NCBI GenBank assembly: GCA_050084515.1
Contig: CM114272.1
Coordinates: 44,640,001-44,704,000 of the forward strand
Direction: 5' to 3'
Source: Blasia pusilla
Taxonomy: Eukaryota; Marchantiophyta; Marchantiopsida; Blasiales
Length of the DNA stretch: 64,000 nucleotides
Shown: positions 53,407 through 64,000 of the stretch, one piece after another
How the letters are laid out: each line of letters starts with the position of its first letter
How positions within the stretch are numbered: the first letter of the stretch is position 1
The notes under the pieces: model-generated
The model's database searches: none
Told to the model about the DNA's origin: nothing
The model's input: the letters and a program-made list of their open reading frames with translations, nothing else
Made by a program: the position numbers and the translations under genes

Positions 53407-53940
53407 AAGCTACTTGAGGGTTACCAATCCTCGTGAGATCGTTGACGTGGAGAAGATCCTTGGTAAGAGCCGCCGCCACAAAACTCGATACAAAGTCATG
53501 GCTCCCGAGTGGGACTCCCAAGACCTGAAGCCCTCCAACAAGTGTCAAAAAACCGTCAGGTAAATGAATATCTACTGACAAGCCTGATGAAGACCAAGCC
53601 GTGCACTTTCCCACCTTCACCGCGAGGCCGATACGTGCCAACTGTGCTGAAAAGTGCTGAAATGCAGGAACGACCAGGTCTCTAGGGCCAACAATGTGAG
53701 TATCATCTGCCAACGAAGGGAAAATGCAACCCGAGAAAGCCTCCACCGTAGAAAGAACCGCTCGATAATGAGCCAAAGCAAACAATGCACCACCCAAGGG
53801 ATCACCCTGACGCGTCCTGGTAGCAGACTCCAAAACTGTGACCTCCTCCTCGAACCTATCGTCATGAAAATAGAGGGCTGAGGGGGCCCCATAAAAAGCA
53901 TGCACAAAGGGAATCAGACTCGCAATAGACCCTAAACCTT
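53261..53940 (-). pseudogene. LINE-like reverse transcriptase, catalytic part
   Basis: Minus-strand frame 53905-53261: MHAFYGAPSALYFHDDRFEE, TRTRQGDPLGGALFALAHYR, CIFPSLADDTHIVGPRDLVV, VGKCTAWSSSGLSVDIHLPD, LQVLGVPLGSHDFVSSFVAA. The catalytic box is LADD (about 53710-53702) in place of the usual YADD, as seen across this plant family. It joins upstream to the frame 54281-53862 by a frameshift near 53900. Confidence 0.8.
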
Positions 53941-54937
53941 GCGTCTCTCAACTCCGTGAAGATAGTTTCCCGAGACACTGAGTTAAAGGCGTTCTCCACA
54001 TCAACTTGGAGAACCACCCACTCATGATGTATATCCAAACAAGCCTCACAACCGGTTGGCGTGGCAACTGCGAACTGGTGCGGGCTCAGATGTGATTGGA
54101 AAGCCTCATAGAATTGCAAAGCAATAGTGGGACTCACCAACCGCAAGAGCACCTCACCTATGGCGATTGGACGGATCCCTCCACCCTCATTCGACAACGC
54201 CAAAAATCGCCTTGCCCCCAATATCTGGGCTACTGCTGTCAGCACTCTCCCCTGAGGTAGGTGAGAGGCAATCTGAAGCAACTAAAAAAAGCCGCTAGCT
54301 GAGTCCTCGGGGGGAAAGAAATCACGAAGGTGTTCGTACATCATACCGGAAAACCCTCCAGTTGCTATCCTAGGAGAACGCCCGAGTGCCCGTGCAAAGA
54401 GGGACGAGTCTAGGCATAAGGTCGTGTCAGGATGGAAGTCACATACAAAAGCTGGAATGTCAACCGCTAGACGAGGATGTAGCCTGCGGAGGGCATCGAT
54501 GGTAACAGCGGAAGGAGGAGCCATATCCATAGGGCAGAGCGCACGAGCCGATCGCAAGTACTCCCCAGCTCGCCCAAGTATCCTACATCGTCGCAATCTG
54601 GCTGCTACAAGATCATCCGCTGGGAAACCAAGTGAAATGCTACCTCTGGCATATGCCACGAACTAGCTCTACAGAGACTCCTAATCGCATCCTCGAAAGC
54701 GCCGCAATCGGGCCACAACCTCTCTATGGCCAGCCTTCCCTCCTTGGGTATAGCGAAGACATCATCGTGGAAGGAGAAGTAGTAGATACCACGAGAGCTC
54801 ATCCATAGGATCAAGCGCGATCCTAGATAGAGGAAGGAGGAAAGTATGGCGAAGCTCATCCCGAATGGTATGGGGGATCCTATGACATAACCTCGGGCAG
54901 GGAAAACGGATCTCAAAGAGACCTTTGATGCTGCCAA
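53862..54937 (-). pseudogene. LINE-like reverse transcriptase, N-terminal part
   Basis: Frame 54281-53862: LGARRFLALSNEGGGIRPIA, IGEVLLRLVSPTIALQFYEA, PHQFAVATPTGCEACLDIHH, VVLQVDVENAFNSVSRETIF (first catalytic Asp). The frame 54659-54282 precedes it (GGFSGMMYEHLRDFFPPEDS) and 54937-54605 is further upstream with a frameshift near 54620. The element is in at least six pieces. No poly-A end or target duplication is identified. Confidence 0.75.
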
Positions 54938-54939
54938 GG

Positions 54940-55755
54940 TGGGACCTCAATCACTCCCATGCCTCGGGAGGGGGCAATGATGCATATAGCACCGGTGAGC
55001 ATCCATGATTGACTGGAGGAACCATCCATCCAAATCTATCAAAGTCAGGATCATTAGCCGCTAAGTGGTTTCGAATTCCTGAACGAGTGAAAAATTTGGG
55101 ACATCAAAGGCATTTCATATCCCGACTAGACAACCCACGAGTCCCTACGCGAGGGGCTGATGCGGGTCAAGGCATGGACACCGCTCACCAAGAAGAGAAC
55201 ATGACCCCCTCCATCAAACTCGAGAGACAATCCCCACCAGAATCCGCCTCACAACCCCCATTCGAACTAGCACTAATGGTAATCGAGTCTCTTCCCGTCC
55301 ATTGTAATGCTCTACCTAGTATGAACTCTCATCTACCATCTTCACCTAGGACTTATGGCCCAACCCCTTCCCAAAACGATGTAGAGGTAGTATGGAGGTA
55401 CTAATGATATGGAAAGAGAACAGACGAAACCAAAGAAAAATATATGGGAGTAGAGTGGGATAACGGAGAAGAACATGGGTCAAACATGAACGAGAAAAAG
55501 GGGTGATGTGGAAGAACAACATGAGTTGTCTTGGAAACATTCATGACATGACAACGAAACGAGACAACAAAAAGGACCCTATCACTTACATGAGAAACCT
55601 TAAAATATTTTAAATTTAAAAAAAATAAAAATGAAAAATACTTCATTATAAAACTGATGATACGGATCAAATCGTAAAGAAACCGCGACCCCTTCCGTTC
55701 CCCGCCTCACAGGCCCCCGCCTCACAGAACTCCCAAAGCCGTCTCTTTGGGAGTC
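54940..55755. other. Spacer after the LINE-like element
   Basis: May include the 5' end of the LINE-like element (54940-55010). The plus-strand frame 55009-55404 has biased composition but no recognisable domain. AT-rich at 55590-55660. Confidence 0.3.
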
Positions 55756-55803
55756 TACGGTCAAGGGAAATAATATAAGTATATATTATTTCCCTTGACC
55801 GTA
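55756..55803. repeat. Perfect hairpin, 22-bp arms
   Basis: Arms 55756-55777 and 55782-55803 (TACGGTCAAGGGAAATAA...), loop AGTA. Confidence 0.9.
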
Positions 55804-55990
55804 CTGTACGGACCTTTGTACCAACGCTGGGTAGGTGAGGACCACCAATAAATCTTAGTGGGCCCGGAACTGCGAATTAGAACGCAGCGGCAGTGCTGGT
55901 TACGGAGCTGGCTACCACTCGAGCGAAAGTATTTCATAGACTGCGTACAAAATACAACCGGTCTTCCTTAGATAAAAGTCCAGAAATACG

Positions 55991-56038
55991 TGGGATACGT
56001 AAATGAACCAGCTGGCGCTGGTTCATTTACGTATCCCA
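55991..56038. repeat. Perfect hairpin, 22-bp arms
   Basis: Arms 55991-56012 and 56017-56038 (TGGGATACGTAAATGAACC...), loop TGGC. Confidence 0.9.
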
Positions 56039-59000
56039 TGTCGTCTTCGATCCCCTGAAGTCGATGGCACACTTCTCCCATGGTGATGAAATAATATCAA
56101 TGTCCTAATTTAAGGAACGAATTCATGTGAATTCCGATGGTTCCAGAAACAAGAAAAATCCCTCTTGGCTTTGATAGCCCGTTGGTAGGGGAAGGACCAT
56201 CACACATACTAGAGATGATGAATGAGAGTCCGCGAAATACGAAGAGAACTGAAAACTTGTAAAGGCCGTAAAAAATTACAACCGGCTGTTCGAAAGGTGT
56301 AATTTCAAACCGTGCTATCTCGATGCTCATGTCAACTTGCGGACTCGAGGACAAAATGAGACATACGATACAGCGGTGCTTCTAATCCACAACGCATTCA
56401 TTTAAAAGTTCTGATGTGACGCTGGGACTTGAGGTCTAACGCCATATGTACGTAAAAACTGTCTTTTCACAACGATTCAGAGTATACAGACATATCTCTC
56501 GTCTTAGGGGAACGTACTGTATCAACACATAGACTGGTCGAAAGTATTACTAATCAATAAGACTCTGCCGGTTTATTCCTCCACTAGCTTGTTTCCTCCG
56601 AAGTTGAATTTGCACTCATTCGAAATTGCAGTCAGGATCAGTGCGCGGTCCTTATTGTAAGGCATCCAAGTTATGAAAATTTTCCTACGACATGATACTT
56701 CCACTTCGGCGGACCGAAAATTGGAAATAAGACGAAACCTCGAGAGTCAAGCTTCGAACATGCCAGCGCTTGCCTTGAAGAGTAGAGTTTTCGATTCGAC
56801 ATCATTCAACGTGGCGGTCGAGGTTTCAAAAGTGGGCAAAAATCTTGGAAGATCCGCCGAACGCCAGAAAATGAGGGAAAGGCCTAATACACTCCACTGA
56901 TAACTTATCTACTGACATGCTCAGTTTCGAAATCTTGCGCCTCTCAAATAGAATCAAGGCTTGATACAGATTCTGATTTAACTTGGATCTTCTGGCTTCC
57001 GACCGCGCTTTAGCCGCTCGTACTAAAGTTCTACTTCTCAATGCATGCAGGAATCCTGTCATCGTCTACTCCAGATCCCACGCTCAAAAGTTCGAGGATG
57101 ACGACGTATGCGCTCCACATGCAAACTAAGAACAACTCGAAATCTAGCTAGCCTCCAGGCCGCAGTAAGCGAGTACTAGTGGACACAAGAGATGGAATTT
57201 TCATTTTTCTCGCTGAGTTGGCAAGGACATTGACTGCACCAACTATATTGCATGAAATGCGTCTCAGGAACGTGGTATTGAAGAACAATCTGTTGTTAAA
57301 GCGTCGACACGCTTTGAAAAACATCCAAGCAAGGTACGAGTTTTCCGCTTCGACTACTAGTGTATATTTGAATTCTACCATTAACACTATCAGTCCGTGG
57401 TTGCACTTCCGGATCTTTGATTAGCTGCTAGTACCAGACCTCTATGGGAATGCGTGAAAGTGCAAAGCTCCTGTACTCCTCTACGCATGCGGGCTGTCGA
57501 TTATCATGTGGAAAAACTACATTTTTATCTGAGGAACCAGATTTTTGAAGTATTGTCTCCAATGTAAGGATTTTCAACTATCCAATCCTCTTAGCACCAC
57601 TACTCGCCATCTTAACCACACTAGTTCATTTCCTCTTTTCCTTCAAGAAATTCTATTGACCACTTGCAATTAGAGTGTTCCAATCGTGCGGGTCTTTTAC
57701 GCTGTAACACTATGAGATACAGAAACATTAATGAATTCTCATCATCCAGCGGACCATGCATATAAACGATATTCGCATCGGAGCATATCTGGTTTTATTG
57801 CCTACTGCCACAATTGAAGTACGTCTGTATCACCGATTTCGGCAGCTGGAAATCCAGACTGATTATTTAAGAGGGAACTATAGCTGAACGCAATTTTGGC
57901 AAGGTTCCTAGTATTTCTCGTTTTCTAATGAGATCTCGCCCAAATTACCTTAACTAAAGTATTCGTCAAACCTAATGAATTTCAAGTGCTGCAGCTTATA
58001 CAAATGTGTCTTATCGAATGGGTTATACCCTAACCTTCTAACTGTATATGTTCAGCTGATCTCGCAATACTCGGGATAGATGCTCATTTGGGTCCTAGGA
58101 TCTGTGAATCCGAGATTATCAAATTGGATTGGACTTGGCTCTACCTCCAACTTTTTCCATAATTGCAAGGTTCCAAATATGCAGTTTATAGATTTCACTC
58201 AAGTATCTCCACCTTAAATATTACACTGTCGAAATGGTTCTAGTGGACTCTGGTGGAAAGTAGTCAATCTGAGGGCATTGAAATCTTACATTGTTTCAGG
58301 GTGATAGCATGAATGCGGATAGATTTGTGGTTCAATTCACTTTGAATCATCTAACAAAATTTTGGTCACCCGTCGCAACTGTGGGCCCAAGATGTGACGG
58401 CTGCGTACGTTTGCTAACTTTCAAGTCGTTTTAGTGTAGTGATTCGGAAATCATGGGATTTGTCCGAGGCTTCATTATCCAGCTTGAGAAGACCCGACTG
58501 TGCCCAATTGTCGGCAATCTCGGCGCAGTAAGTAACTTAGGCTTCCTCATTCGGCACAGTAACTTTGAACACCTGCACCAGCTCGAGTGATGAGTTTGTG
58601 AGATAAAAGATATAGTCAACAGCTCATACTATGCTGGGAGAAAGAGGCTTGAACTGTCCAACCTTGATTGATAGGTTGTATTTAATTCGTCCGACAGGTA
58701 CAACTGAGTCCCTTGGCTAATGATAAAGTTGTCATTACTTGAGTTGAACTGGTGGATCTCAAATATTAATATGGCTGTTGAAAGAATACATGAAATTGTC
58801 AATGTCACCAATTTCTGCGAGGGGTGTGTGCGGTAGTCACCAGGCTCAGACCATCTCAGCTGACATCGTTAGATAAGTGCAAGACCCGCGTTTTGTCAAC
58901 GAGATTTTTCCCGGGAAGCCCGAGGCGTGACCCTTGTTGGTATACGTAGCTCATCCTTGTTGAAGGAGCTCACCAGTTCTATAATCATTTTCTGAATTAG

Positions 59001-61372
59001 ATATCTTTATGAAACATCTCTGGTCTGTAATGTGAACAGATAGTTTCTCTGACGCTATGCGTGTGATTTTTCGGTGGTAGCGGTGAAATATGACGACATG
59101 ATGCTGAACCGCACATACATCAATATCGACTAGATTAAGAACTGAAGGTGTGCGCTGAGTGACCTTCCTTCGCGAGTTGAAGCTTACAGTAGACTATGTG
59201 CTTATATGTCAACTTGCACTGTGGATTGGCTTTATTCCGGAGTATCCAATTTTGAATCACTGAGCTGACTTGCTAATGAGTACAGCACTTATATTTTGAT
59301 ACCTGCACTCGCCGGCTCCGAAAAGGATAACCAAAATTCGTACGTAGGACTAAACCAAGTACTCAAACCTGAAACATTCGCTTATAATGAGAGTAGAAAA
59401 ACCTTGTAGCTTGTCAAGGACTCCTGAGATACTTGCAATTTGCAATATAATTCTTTGAAGAATTACTTTTGATCGTATCGTGAGAATCTATGTAGATCTT
59501 ATATGGAAGCTTTCCACCGAGTCACACCAGGTGACACGCGGGGTTCTCGACGTGGATTTTGGTTCTGTTATGAGTAACACGTAACTTATGCTCCGACCTA
59601 GCCTGGTGGGTATCCGTATCTTCTTTATCATGAAGTAGAGCGTTGCGAATATTTCAGATGTAGGCAGTAATATGCTCGTCAAGCTACAAGGTTGTTGTAC
59701 TCACACTGTAAGCGAATGGTTCAGGTTTGAAACGTTATGTAATAATTACCTGGTCTAGTATAAAAATATAAACGCTGTAATCATTTCCAAGTTATCTAGC
59801 TAGCGCTGAACTAAATGCTCCCCACACAAGGTTGCGATTGCTAGATATTCTGCAAGGCTAGGTCAAAGCATAAGTTTTACTCAAAGCAAAATGAAAATCC
59901 ACATCGAGAACCCTGCGTGTCCAAATCAACCGGTTATAAGTGTCTACAGTGCTACAGAGGGCGTGAGGAGCAGGCGTCTTATTGAACTCTTTCATACTAC
60001 ATACAGGATTCCAGGATTTAAATTTATGACCACAGAATTAAGCTCGCTGCTTCTGTGCTGCCTTAAACTCCCAGTACAATCGATCATGTTTTCATGTTCT
60101 TGAAGCTCTTCCAGGAGTTTCTAGTGAGTTCCCCATGAAAGTTTTTTAAAGTCAAAGTGCGGGACTACACTTTGCTTCTCAAGTATTTTTCTCTCCGGAA
60201 GTTAAACCCTTCCCTGAGAATGTTTGGAAAAGACAGCAATATTTTTTTCGATAAAGTTTCCGTTCCTTACGAAGATGGAGAATTAGAATGTTCAAAATGT
60301 TCTAGTTTGACAGAAATATAATGAATCTGATGTTGATGATAGTTGTCCCCGTTGAATCACCTTCTTACAAGTTTCGATTTTACGTGCTAGCCGTAAAGTG
60401 GGTATTCCTGTCTTTTTGCAGATGCAATTTTTCAATAGGAGCGAGCCTAGACTGCAAGTCCATAATTAGTTTTTGTTGCGGCATCACGTCAATTCGGCCT
60501 GATGATTATCGTGTGTCCAGAGAAGAATACCTGCAAACAGTGTGGTTTTGAATGGTATGGCCAATGACTTGTCATGTATTTCCACTCTCAGGGACTTTTT
60601 AATAGTTTCCGATTAGGCTACTATATGCATGTAATTCAGGTCGGAATCCGGCCCCAATAGGGACGGGGTTCCGACCTGAATTACGTGCATAGTTACTTAC
60701 AACATAGTAGTTGACTCTCCTACATTCTACATGATACCCTACCCGGCCAAATTTCGTAATTTCATGTGGTGGATCCGCAATCCGCAATTCTCCAGGATAG
60801 TTTACATTAAAAACATGCTACCGACCAGGTCAAAACAGGAAGAAAATGGTCTTGATTGGGGCAAGACGCCAATTCATCCTCGTACTTCCAACAGTACTAC
60901 TATTATATGCATCCCAGTTCCTTGTTTTCTAGCATAAAAAATCGAATCAGCTTCGTTTTCAAACTCGAACTAGGCTAGACAAGCCCAATATCAGTTAATT
61001 TCAGTTTCGTATCTCCTATATGATGAAATCAAGCACAAAGGTGCAGAGGCTAACATCGCATGCGTAGGAAACAGAATAAAGGTCCTCTAACACCTTTTCG
61101 TTGATCATCGGACCTTTCCTATTACTTCTACATCTCTTCTGCATGCCCTAAGAGTGTCGAAATTGTAGATTTGTGCACTTTAAATTAGTGACCAACAAAT
61201 AGTAAAGTGTCGAAAGTCAATGCAATGTACAACAATCATTCTTGAACAAACCTTACCAAAGAGATGATTTCCTGTTTATGTGCGATAAATCAGCAATTGT
61301 AGTTCGAATCAAGCCCCAACTGTAAACAAAGAAAGTTCTAAAACAACAGTAGTATATACGAAAGGTAATGTT
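56039..61372. other. Long stretch without recognisable genes or repeats
   Basis: Over 5 kb with only short chance frames. Base composition is even, with no relation to the retroelements elsewhere in the window. It is the best candidate for single-copy intergenic DNA. Confidence 0.5.
60626..60690. repeat. Near-perfect hairpin, about 24-bp arms
   Basis: ATGCATGTAATTCAGGTCGG and CCGACCTGAATTACGTGCAT pair with one mismatch and one bulge around a GC-rich loop (GGCCCCAATAGGGACGG) that can pair further. Confidence 0.85.
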
Positions 61373-61564
61373 CTAAAAAAAGAGGTTAATTTCACGATCT
61401 TCATACATCTTGGACATCATTATCAGCAATGAATGAAAGACTGCTTTGAACTTGTTGTCCGCTTCAAAAGTTAGGATAGATTCGGCAGCTGCAAGCCTAT
61501 ACATTCCAGGTCCCACAAGGTACGAAGCTATCTTCATATCATCAACAAAGGAACAAATTTCCAT
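61373..61564 (-). CDS. Possible host-gene exon (unidentified)
   Basis: The minus-strand frame reads MEICSFVDDMKIASYLVGPG, MYRLAAAESILTFEADNKFK, AVFHSLLIMMSKMYEDREIN. A TTGCAG acceptor-like site lies inside it, before CTGCCGAATC. Its amphipathic, varied composition looks more like a cellular protein than retroelement debris. In the same frame 61697-61924 (QLLESKALTNNPEFLYLAFT) is also protein-like, separated by stops that an intron could remove. No family is recognised. Confidence 0.25.
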   Translation of the reverse strand: MEICSFVDDMKIASYLVGPGMYRLAAAESILTFEADNKFKAVFHSLLIMMSKMYEDREINLFF

Positions 61565-61929
61565 CTAATACTACACCGCCATCATGCTTAATTTCAATCA
61601 AGTTATTGCTTTTCGCAATATGTCTACACCTAGTATTGCTCAGGAAAGTCTTGTATTTCTTGTAGGTACAGGTTATGAAAGCCAATTTATTAAGAATTAT
61701 GCATGGAAAGTAGCTGCTATTAGCCAATTACCATAGCAAGGGGTACATTTTGATAGGATAGAAGAATCCAAGCTTGCAAGACAAGCAATCTTGGAGGAAT
61801 TGATGAAAGTTTCTTTCTTCAATGGCCGAAGGTGAGGAGTAAAAGCTAGATAAAGGAACTCCGGATTATTTGTTAAAGCCTTAGATTCAAGTAATTGAGT
61901 GCGGGGAAAATTGAGGGCACACATAGGAG

Positions 61930-62639
61930 GATCTCACTAAGACTAAAGAGCAAGAGTAAACAATTGAATTCAAATAAAAGAAAAAGGGTAGGAAACCAAG
62001 TTGCAGGAAGCAGGCAAGTCCACACATGTCCGCAAACATGCCATTCCTCCCCAGGTTTTTCAAATACCCAAGTCGACAGCCCTCTCAAGTGAGGGGATAG
62101 GTGTGAGTTGGGTGATGCAAGACGACACATAGGCAAGGGGATTTTGAACGTCATGATGCAAGATGCGGGTGTGAATACACATCATTACACAACATACATC
62201 ATTATCATTGACCATAAACACAAAGTTAACACACAATATACCATACTCATCGTGGTTGCACAAAAATCAACAAGTCCTTGCGTAGGACGGACATGGACGT
62301 ACACGTCTGGACATGTTCACGGACATAGATTGCAAGAGGAGAGACCCACACTTATAGTTGATGATGGAAGGTAAGGCAAGGGTGTGTAGGGCAATAAGGA
62401 GGGTGGGAGTAGAGGTTGAGGGAGGAAGAAATGAGAGAGTATAGAACACAAAGGAAAGTGGGGGAAATGAGAAAGAAGGGGAAGGTGGGGCTCACATGGA
62501 CAAGTCCTTCCAAAGGACAAACGTAAGTCCACCGACATAGACATGTCTGTGGACATGGAATTTGTCCACATGTAACTTTGATTCTCACTCATGGCATCTG
62601 AATACCAAGATGATCATATACCAAAATATCGCTAATCAC
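61930..62639. other. Noncoding spacer with GGACATG words
   Basis: Several GGACATG/CATGTCC words at 62280-62330 and 62535-62570, also seen near 44700 and 50550. Possibly a short interspersed repeat; ends not defined. Confidence 0.3.
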
Positions 62640-63125
62640 TCCTCTAGCTAGTGGTTAGGCCCCGCTAACTCCTAAAAGTCATCTAACCCTACCTACCATG
62701 ATATATACCTCTAAGATGCTAAGTCTACACCTATGACTACCTAGTGTCTCTTCTATGTACTTTTGAGTACATCCAACGTCCCCAACGAATCCTAGTGAGA
62801 GGTGGCTTTAGACATGCCATGTGCCATTCTCTTGAACATCCATCATAAACTAGCCTAATGGCCACATCACGGAAAAATTTACATAACATACAACGTAAGC
62901 CTACAAGAACTACTGCTAAGCTTGGATCAAGTAATATAACAACAATGTTAGGAAGATAAAAAGATGCATAGTTACGTACATGGTCCTTTGAAACATACGA
63001 TCATATCCCTCTAATAAGAGAATACCAAATGACAATACCTCATGCGCTCTTAAGATGGTGCGCCTTGCTATCACATCCAACATCATAGGTACCATCTTTT
63101 GAAAGTAGACATATTGTCCCTATTG
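62640..63125 (-). pseudogene. Gypsy-4 polyprotein tail with PHD-type finger
   Basis: Minus strand: a relative of 37767-38120 with MLDV..RRTILRAHEVL-like and LVYDG text, then EWHMACLKPPLTRIRWGRWM. Only His and one Cys of the finger are still recognisable and WICPRC has decayed to WMYSKV. It confirms that the PHD-like tail is a family feature and not a chance fusion in Gypsy-3. Confidence 0.65.
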
Positions 63126-63275
63126 AAAACTTCGGATTGTTAGTCAATAAATACCTCCCAAAATATTTGCATACCTTAATGTATCCTAATCTTGCGCAAT
63201 CGCTAAGTTCTCGAACGGCATGGGCAGAAAAACTCAGCCCTCTAAGAACATGCTCTTATCCATACATTAGGTTTA

Positions 63276-64000
63276 TCAATATTCAACACCTCGATCACCA
63301 ACATCATGAAGAATGGTCACAAGTAAGTCAGGCTCTTGGTCCTCATGCAATAAATAAGATGAGAAAGACACTAAACATACATACTTGCTAAACTTGTATC
63401 CAATTTCCAACCATGGCAAGTGTAGGTCCCAATCTCTGAGGTGACCTCTCTCTAAGCCATACTTGCGTAAGCCACTCTTCATCTTCCGTAAAAATTTCTC
63501 TACTAGTCCATCCGCCTTGGGATTATCTCGCAAAGTAATGTGGTGGTCAATCAACATCTGATCACACAAAGTGCGAAACTCCCTACAAAAATCTATACCT
63601 TGGTCCCTCAATACCTCAATTGGTGCATCATAGTTACTCAACACTCAATCTAGGAATGGATACACTACTCGCTTACTTGCTTTGTCACGAAATGAAAAAA
63701 AATTTATCCACCTTAAGAAGTCCTTGATCACATAACAACCATGATGCTCCATCAAAAGTAAAGGTTGTGCAGAATCCAAAATGCATCTTTAACCTAAGCC
63801 CATGATCAATAGTGGATGCAACTATGAAATCAAAGCATTGAATGATGCTCATATTCTATCACATACCATGTATTTGACAACAAACTAATAATATAAGTCT
63901 GTTTGCATACCTCACCACCAATGTTGTATTTGGAGCAACCTATAACTCCGCTTTACTCCAAAGTATGCCAACTCCTCGATCGTAGGCATGTTGCACCAAT
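63276..64000 (-). pseudogene. Gypsy-4 integrase
   Basis: Minus strand: FGVKRSYRLLQIQHWW, FVVKYMVCDRI (zinc finger, partly lost), LHPLLIMGLG, then the open frame 63644-63276 with MLSNYDAPIEVLRDQGIDFC, FRTLCDQMLIDHHITLRDNP, KADGLVEKFLRKMKSGLRKY, DWDLHLPWLEIGYKFSK, LHDVGDRGVEY. The second Asp is retained (LRDQG) and the Glu is in LVEK. It continues beyond the region deleted in Gypsy-3. Confidence 0.8.

Larger units (their letters stand above)
62640..64000 (-). mobile_element. Gypsy-4: PHD-type Ty3 element, 3' half, running out of the window
   Basis: Minus strand: integrase zinc finger at the right edge, integrase core, then the PHD tail. Same family as the 3' half of Gypsy-3 (31140-38120). The remainder lies beyond 64000. 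Confidence 0.8.

Noticed and set aside
55009-55404. 131-residue plus-strand frame
   Set aside because: Biased composition, no domain, and next to a decayed LINE on the other strand; likely chance.
61290-61320. tRNA B-box-like GTTCGAATC
   Set aside because: No A box at the right distance and no cloverleaf could be folded by eye.

Overview
The window looks like gene-poor, transposon-dense nuclear DNA of a plant, most likely not a flowering plant. The evidence is plant-type Ty1/copia and Ty3/gypsy elements with initiator-Met-tRNA primer sites (TGGTATCAGAGC type), a chromodomain chromovirus, a Ty3 lineage whose polyprotein ends in a PHD finger, a LINE-like reverse transcriptase with a LADDTHIVGP-type motif, GT..AG introns, and no ribosome-binding sites or operons. 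I cannot name the species. Nearly every reading frame is broken by stops or frameshifts, many of them TAG or TGA as expected from C-to-T decay of silenced repeats.

Left part (1-27 kb): remnants of non-LTR gene families that I call D, X, Y and Z, cut by retrotransposons. Gene D remnants (1-0.7 kb, + strand; 14.3-15.1 kb, - strand) lie in an inverted duplication. Between its arms are a truncated copia (2.85-5.6 kb), a chromovirus tail with its LTR (5.6-8.4 kb), and a minus-strand Ty3 element with an extra ORF after pol (9.4-13.2 kb). Gene X (15.4-18.0 kb, - strand) and gene Y (19.6 kb onward, + strand) point away from each other. Gene Y/Z encodes a Mutator-like (MULE) transposase core followed by a SWIM zinc finger, and its second half is tandemly duplicated (21.1-23.85 and 23.85-26.9 kb).

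The most unusual signal is a 27-nt palindrome: two 13-nt arms, GCAACCCGTCGGA and TCCGACGGGTTGC, around one central base. It occurs dozens of times between 0.8 and 26.9 kb and I see none to the right. It forms a 64-bp tandem array inside gene X, a 67-bp array with alternating spacer types exactly between the divergent X and Y promoters, and looser clusters in the segments separating the Y and Z parts. The X-array-Y arrangement may be one large DNA transposon with internal palindromic arrays; this is inference.

Middle part (27-50 kb): a mosaic Ty3 element (27.6-38.9 kb) whose 5' half (LTR A, gag, protease, reverse transcriptase) and 3' half (RNase H, integrase, PHD finger, LTR B) seem to come from different families. 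It is interrupted by a complete minus-strand copia (31.25-36.09 kb) inside the integrase zinc finger and by an LTR C copy (36.5-37.7 kb). Then come a solo LTR C (39.6-40.9 kb), a solo LTR A (43.3-44.3 kb), a PHD-type Ty3 scrap and a complete but defective copia (44.93-49.90 kb) whose LTRs carry a near-perfect 31-bp hairpin.

Right part (50-64 kb): LTR-like debris, a decayed LINE-like element on the minus strand (52.1-54.9 kb), a roughly 6-kb stretch with no recognisable genes but three strong isolated hairpins, and at the edge a minus-strand PHD-type Ty3 element running out of the window.
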